Positions 60,399 to 64,000 of a stretch of 64,000 bases of DNA are shown here, piece by piece. Numbering within the stretch: position 1 is the first letter of the stretch; every line of letters starts with the position of its first letter. The translations under genes were made by a program, and so were the position numbers. The notes beneath the pieces are model-generated. The model was given only the letters and a program-made list of their open reading frames with translations, made no database searches and was not told where the DNA came from. The stretch is from RYN-230 sp036509255 (lineage in GTDB: Bacteria; Actinomycetota; Actinomycetes; Streptosporangiales; Streptosporangiaceae), in contig DATCFY010000029.1 of assembly GCA_036509255.1 (NCBI GenBank), positions 1-64,000 of the forward strand. Reading direction: 5' to 3'.

Positions 60399-62474
60399 AT
60401 GAGCATGCAGCCAGCACCGGTCGCGGACCTGGCAGACCGGCGGGCGAGCCTGTTCACCTCCGGGCCCCGGCTGGGCTGGGTGTTCCGTGACCGCCGCCAG
60501 CTGGCCGCGCCGTTCCCCGAGCCCCGGCCGGACCTCGAGGCGATGCGGGCGGCCGCGGCCCAGGAGGCCGAGTCGGCCGAGAACGCGTACCGGAAAATCC
60601 GCAAGTTCCTGGGCATCCCCAGCACCCTCCTGTTCGTCGTCCTGCTGCTGGCTAACGGCTGCTCAGCCAACATCAACGGCAGCGGGCCGCCGGTCGTCAG
60701 CGACCTGATCGCCCTGGTCATCTGCGGCCCGGGCATGACGCTCACCTTCCTGCGGTGGCGGAAGGCCCGCCGGGCTGCCGCCGCGGTGGCCCAGGTCCCC
60801 GACCATCACCAGCGGGCGCTCACGGCCTGGCAGCAGCGCGAGGAAGCCTGGCAGGGAGCCGAGCTGAGCCGGCTGGAGCACGTCGACGAGTGGGGCAGCG
60901 CCGAACTGCCCCCGGGCACGCTGCGGACCGACGTGTTCGGCGGCAGCCTGCGCGGCTGGCAGGCCCTGCTGACCACGCACGGCACCTCGCTGCTGGCCAG
61001 CCAGCCGGTGCTGACCGTGGACCTGACCGGCGAGGTGATCTCCCAGGAGCTCACCGACACCGCCCGCGCCGCGGGCGTGCCGGCCGCCGTATGGCTGCTG
61101 CCCGCCCAGCTGGGCGGCGCGGGCGTGCTCGCCGGGCTGTCCGCGGCCCAGTTCGCGGACGCCCTGGCCGAGGCGGTGCACACCGGCGGCACGACCGGCG
61201 CGGCGCGGGCCGAGCGGGCCGTGGACACCCGGGTCCTGGAACAGCTGCACAGCGCGCTCGGCGGCGACGTCACGCCGGGCCGGCTGGCCGCCGCGGTCCG
61301 GGCCGCCCTCGGCCACGCGGACCGGCCCGCCGAGTTCAGCCCGCCCGCGCTCAGCCAGGAGGAGCAGGCGCTGATCTCGGCTGAGCTGTTCCCGCCGGAG
61401 TACCGGCGCCAGATCGAGCCGAATTTAGTACGGATCGAAGCCTTCCTGACCGCGCTCGCCCAGTACACCGAGCAGCCCGGCCAGCCGCCGGTCACGCCCG
61501 AGCCGCCGGCCTACTACACCTGCCTGGCCCTGGAGCCCGCGGCCCGCAGCGCCCGCGCCGAGGTCCTCGCCGCGCTCACGGTCCAGTGGCTGACCGTCCA
61601 GGTGACCAGCAGCAACGATCCGGCCCCGGCTGTCATCATCGTGGGCGCGGACGAGATCAGCCGCCCGCACCTGGAACGGCTGGCCGGGGCGTGCGAGCGG
61701 CGCGGTGTTCCGCTGACGCTGCTGTTCCGTCATCTGCGCGAGACCGGGCTCGGCATGCTCGGCGGCGGCGCCGCCGCCTTCATGCGGCTGGGTCATCACG
61801 GCGAGGCGGAGCAGGCCGCGGTCTACATCGGCAGGCAGCACCGGTTCGTGCTCTCGAACATCACCGCTTCCCTCGGCGGCAGTGACACCCAGACGCTCAC
61901 CGAAACCGAGGGCCAGAGCGTTACCGACACCATCCACATCGGCGGCCGCACCGGCTGGAAGGGCGGCCTCCAGCCGCGCGGCCTGCGGACTCCCCGCGAC
62001 GAGTCCCGGCGCCACTCCCGCAGCAGGTCGGTCTCCCGGAACTGGTCCACCGCCCGGTCCTGGGCCGAGAGCACGAACTGGAGCAACGCCGCGGCCAGCC
62101 AGCGGGTCTACGAGTACGCGGTCGAGCCCGCGGTGCTGCAGAACCTCCCCGACCAGGCCCTGCTGCTGGTGACCAGGGGTTCCGGTGGCCCGGTGCTCAC
62201 GTCCGTGGAATGCGACCCGGCCATCGTCACAATGCCCCGGGTCAGCACCGCGCCGCTGCCTGATCCGGCCGACGTGCGGCTGCCCGGCCGGGCGGGCAGC
62301 GCCGTGCCCGGACCCGACCGGGCCGGCTTGCCCAGCCCGGGTGCCGCGCTTGAGCCGGCTGGCCCAGGTCAGGCGAACCTGGGCCAAACCAGCCCAGATC
62401 ACCCGGCCGTGGGTCAGACTGCAGGGGGTCGGACTGCAGGGGGTCAGACCCCAGGAGGGTCACCCTGGCCCTGA
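60399..62474 (+). CDS. VirD4/TraG-like membrane protein without Walker A
   Basis: Encodes 691 aa from ATG 60399, with AGGGAG upstream. Two membrane helices (GIPSTLLFVVLLLANG and LIALVICGPGMTLTFLRW) are followed by a large cytosolic part. VFGGSLRGWQALLTTHGTSL stands where a coupling-protein ATPase would have its P-loop, but no GK[ST] is present. VLTVDLTG, AAVWLLPAQLGG and a late LSNITASLGGSDTQT with a Trp/Ser-rich loop resemble VirD4/HerA-type proteins. The C-terminus has GQTAG pentapeptides. It resembles a degenerate, chromosomal member of the coupling-protein family, perhaps structural or regulatory. Confidence 0.65.
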   Translation: MSMQPAPVADLADRRASLFTSGPRLGWVFRDRRQLAAPFPEPRPDLEAMRAAAAQEAESAENAYRKIRKFLGIPSTLLFVVLLLANGCSANINGSGPPVVSDLIALVICGPGMTLTFLRWRKARRAAAAVAQVPDHHQRALTAWQQREEAWQGAELSRLEHVDEWGSAELPPGTLRTDVFGGSLRGWQALLTTHGTSLLASQPVLTVDLTGEVISQELTDTARAAGVPAAVWLLPAQLGGAGVLAGLSAAQFADALAEAVHTGGTTGAARAERAVDTRVLEQLHSALGGDVTPGRLAAAVRAALGHADRPAEFSPPALSQEEQALISAELFPPEYRRQIEPNLVRIEAFLTALAQYTEQPGQPPVTPEPPAYYTCLALEPAARSARAEVLAALTVQWLTVQVTSSNDPAPAVIIVGADEISRPHLERLAGACERRGVPLTLLFRHLRETGLGMLGGGAAAFMRLGHHGEAEQAAVYIGRQHRFVLSNITASLGGSDTQTLTETEGQSVTDTIHIGGRTGWKGGLQPRGLRTPRDESRRHSRSRSVSRNWSTARSWAESTNWSNAAASQRVYEYAVEPAVLQNLPDQALLLVTRGSGGPVLTSVECDPAIVTMPRVSTAPLPDPADVRLPGRAGSAVPGPDRAGLPSPGAALEPAGPGQANLGQTSPDHPAVGQTAGGRTAGGQTPGGSPWP
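62412..62456. repeat. 15-bp tandem repeat at the C-terminus of the TraG-like gene
   Basis: Three 15-bp units of the type GGTCAGACTGCAGGG encode GQTAG, GRTAG and GQTPG just before the stop codon. Confidence 0.9.
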
Positions 62475-62495
62475 TCCAGCCGGACGAGGAGTGAG

Positions 62496-62843
62496 ATGGA
62501 CCCGATCACGCTCATCGTGACCGCGCTGTCGGCCGGGTCCAGGGCGACCCGCCGGGACGGTGCGCCGGCCGCGTTAGCGGAGGCACACGCCGAGCTGACG
62601 ACGCTGGCCCGGCAGCGCCTTCAGGGTCGGCCGAACGGCAGCATGGTGCTGAAACAGCACGCGGAGGACCCGGCGAGATGGACCCGGCCGCTGGCCACGG
62701 CGCTGGGCGCCGAAGGGGCGGCCGGGGACGCCGGGCTCATCGCGGCCGCGCAGGCTGTCCTCCGGCTGACCGATGCAGCCGGGTCCAGCCGCGGGAAGTA
62801 TGCCCTGGACGGGACCAGCCGGCCCGGTCAGGCCCCTGACTGA
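62496..62843 (+). CDS. Small partner protein, unknown actinobacterial family
   Basis: Encodes 115 aa, starting MDPITLIVTALSAGSRATRR. It is helical and continues with ELTTLARQRLQGRPNG, LKQHAEDPARWTRPLATALG and LIAAAQAVLRLTDAAGSSRG. Similar small proteins starting MDPITLIV occur in many actinobacteria, often beside NTPase or TPR genes. Some have a C-terminal VQVGD-type motif, which is absent here. It follows the TraG-like gene by 21 bp and should be co-expressed. Its 3' end overlaps the convergent DedA gene by 107 bp. Confidence 0.7.
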   Translation: MDPITLIVTALSAGSRATRRDGAPAALAEAHAELTTLARQRLQGRPNGSMVLKQHAEDPARWTRPLATALGAEGAAGDAGLIAAAQAVLRLTDAAGSSRGKYALDGTSRPGQAPD

Positions 62844-63585
62844 CCGGACCACGTGGCGGCCGCTGAACAGGGCCGGCCGTGTGAGGGCCGCCCGTATGAG
62901 GACCGCCCGTGTGAGGGCCAACTGCGCGCTCACCGGCGGGGGCGGGCTCAGCGGCGGAGGTGGGCTGAAGGTCGCGGCGGTCCCGGCCCCGCCGGCGGAG
63001 GCGGCGGACGGCCTCGATCACCCCGCTGACCACCACGGTGAGCCCCAGGCCGACCAGCAGCCCGGCCCAGGGCCGTCCCTCGAAGGCCTGCCCGCCGAGC
63101 CGTCCGATGAAGAACGCGTAGCTCGCCCACGCAACCCCGGCGAGGCCGGTGCCGAGCATGAAACTGCGCCGCGGGTAACCGATCAGACCGCAGGTGAGCG
63201 TCACGGCGGTCCGGCCGCCCGGGATGAACCGGCAGGCCACGATGATGCGGGTCCCGTACTCCGCCAGGGACCGCTGCGCCCATTCGCGCCGGTGTTCCCC
63301 CCGCTCGCCCGCGAAGATCCACCGGCTGACGGCCGGGCCGAACCGCCGTCCCACCAGGTAGGCGGCGTTGTCGCCGAGAAACGCGCCCAGCGCGGCCAGC
63401 GCGACCAGGATCGCGATCCGCGGGTCAGTGCCGCCCGCGGTCGCGACGCCCAGGGCGATGACCGCGGTCTCGCTCGGCAGGACCGGGATCAGCGCGTCGA
63501 GCGCGGGCACGAGGACCGCGACGAGATAGGAAACGGGGGAGCTGATGTCCAGCTGGGCCAGACCGATCTGGGTTGGGTCGATCAC
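62737..63585 (-). CDS. DedA-family membrane protein
   Basis: Encodes 282 aa from GTG 63585, with GGAGGA upstream. The SNARE-associated/DedA domain is clear: VPALDALIPVLPSETAVIAL, GAFLGDNAAYLVGRRFGP, CRFIPGGRTAVTLTCGLIGY and WASYAFFIGRLGGQAF. The family moves lipid carriers such as undecaprenyl phosphate across the membrane. After about residue 205 an Arg- and Pro-rich tail includes GPHTG pentapeptides. That tail overlaps the opposite-strand gene by 107 bp. It is coupled by a GTGA overlap to a 36-aa membrane micro-protein. Confidence 0.9.
   Translation of the reverse strand: MIDPTQIGLAQLDISSPVSYLVAVLVPALDALIPVLPSETAVIALGVATAGGTDPRIAILVALAALGAFLGDNAAYLVGRRFGPAVSRWIFAGERGEHRREWAQRSLAEYGTRIIVACRFIPGGRTAVTLTCGLIGYPRRSFMLGTGLAGVAWASYAFFIGRLGGQAFEGRPWAGLLVGLGLTVVVSGVIEAVRRLRRRGRDRRDLQPTSAAEPAPAGERAVGPHTGGPHTGGPHTAGPVQRPPRGPVSQGPDRAGWSRPGHTSRGWTRLHRSAGGQPARPR
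62871..62915. repeat. 15-bp tandem repeat in the DedA C-terminal tail
   Basis: Three 15-bp units of the type GGCCGCCCGTGTGAG. On the minus strand they encode GPHTG, GPHTG and GPHTA in the tail after the membrane domain. Confidence 0.9.
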
Positions 63586-63692
63586 CAGCGTCCTCCGCGG
63601 TGCCTCGAACTCAGCACCCGCGCCAGCATGACCGCGAGCGCCGCGCCGAACACGATCCACGGTGCGATCACGATCAGGTCGTTGCCGGTCAT
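63582..63692 (-). CDS. 36-aa membrane micro-protein upstream of DedA
   Basis: A short frame from ATG 63692 to TGA 63582 encodes 36 aa. One membrane helix (DLIVIAPWIVFGAALAVMLA) is followed by a basic tail (RVLSSRHRGGRW). Its stop overlaps the DedA GTG start by 4 bp (GTGA), the usual sign of translational coupling in this genome. The arrangement suggests a small partner or leader of the DedA transporter. It is too short to be noticed by most gene finders. Confidence 0.6.
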   Translation of the reverse strand: MTGNDLIVIAPWIVFGAALAVMLARVLSSRHRGGRW

Positions 63693-63824
63693 AGCCTCAG
63701 TGCAGCCGGCGGCCGTGCCGGGCGGGTGGAGCTGTTGTGGTGATGGTGTGGAGAGTCGGCTGCCTGCGCGTCCCGGCCTGCTGGCCTGGGTACCAGTCCC
63801 CCGGGGAGAGGCGGGTGAGCGGGG

Positions 63825-64000
63825 ATGGCGGCGACCGTGCTGATCGTGGAGGACGAGCGCAAGCTGCGCGAGCTGGTCCGCTCCTACCTGGAACGGGCCG
63901 GGTTCACGGTGCTGAGCACCGGCTCCGGCGCGGAGGCGCTCACGCTGGCCGCGGCGGCCTCCCCGGACCTGGTCATCCTGGACCTTGGCCTGCCGGACGT
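63825..64000 (+). CDS. Response regulator, 5' part (cut by the window)
   Basis: The first 58 codons of a receiver domain: MAATVLIVEDERKLRELVRS with the acidic pair, then YLERAGFTVLSTGSGAEAL, and the phospho-acceptor Asp in LVILDLGLPD at about residue 53. The gene runs off the window, so the output domain is unknown. The sequence style matches OmpR-family regulators. It is divergent from the DedA pair. Confidence 0.9.
   Translation, partial: MAATVLIVEDERKLRELVRSYLERAGFTVLSTGSGAEALTLAAAASPDLVILDLGLPD

Overview
The window is very GC-rich, with densely packed genes, GTG starts, frequent 4-bp stop/start overlaps and families typical of Actinobacteria: a complete cvnABCD conservon, SigK/RskA, DUF4235, DUF6186/DUF6256, F420/flavin luciferase-like oxidoreductases, COG4315 lipoprotein and encapsulin/DyP. 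A filamentous soil actinomycete, perhaps near Streptosporangiales or Streptomycetales, fits best. The genus cannot be fixed from the sequence alone.

Layout. 1-3.5 kb is a decayed integrative element. Two 45-bp copies of the 3' half of tRNA-Arg(ACG) flank two unknown genes and an IS110 transposase pseudogene that carries a foreign membrane-protein segment. 3.5-9.6 kb holds a lower-GC DUF2142 membrane protein with gene debris at its 5' side (RelE and MFS fragments), a CocE-type hydrolase, two unknown proteins and an RCC1-repeat lipoprotein. 9.6-19.4 kb holds a small HTH regulator with two palindromic operators, a STAS protein, topoisomerase IB, a DUF4235/SDR pair, a HAD phosphatase, a quinone oxidoreductase, a nitrilase, an SMP-30 lactonase divergent from a VOC protein, and a holin-like membrane protein. 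19.4-27.6 kb holds an Smr/gluconokinase pair, a secreted S53 peptidase, the SigK/RskA pair, a two-component system with a possible target (a b-type cytochrome-like membrane protein), and a MazF-like toxin/antitoxin pair.

27.7-35.3 kb is a run of minus-strand redox genes: encapsulin, a DyP peroxidase with an encapsulin cargo-loading peptide, aldo/keto reductase, two luciferase-like oxidoreductases, a MarR regulator, a hemerythrin-domain protein and an MBL-fold hydrolase. 35.3-48.6 kb holds RecQ, two small membrane proteins, an alpha/beta hydrolase, 3-hydroxybutyrate dehydrogenase, a COG4315 lipoprotein, a second helicase, a maleylacetate reductase/hydroxyquinol dioxygenase fusion and a DUF2079 membrane protein. 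48.9-54.4 kb is a conservon followed by an NTPase/TPR protein. 54.6-57.4 kb joins two 5'-truncated genes head to head before a family 2 glycosyltransferase. 57.6-64 kb has a PatB-like lyase with an amidohydrolase, a VirD4/TraG-like protein without a Walker A motif and a small partner, a 36-aa micro-protein coupled to a DedA protein, and the start of a response regulator.

A feature running through the window is short tandem repeats, mostly of exactly 15 bp with a different unit at each locus, placed at the first or last codons of genes or just outside them. Where coding, they add pentapeptide repeats to protein ends. No complete tRNA, rRNA, CRISPR array or biosynthetic megasynthase was seen.
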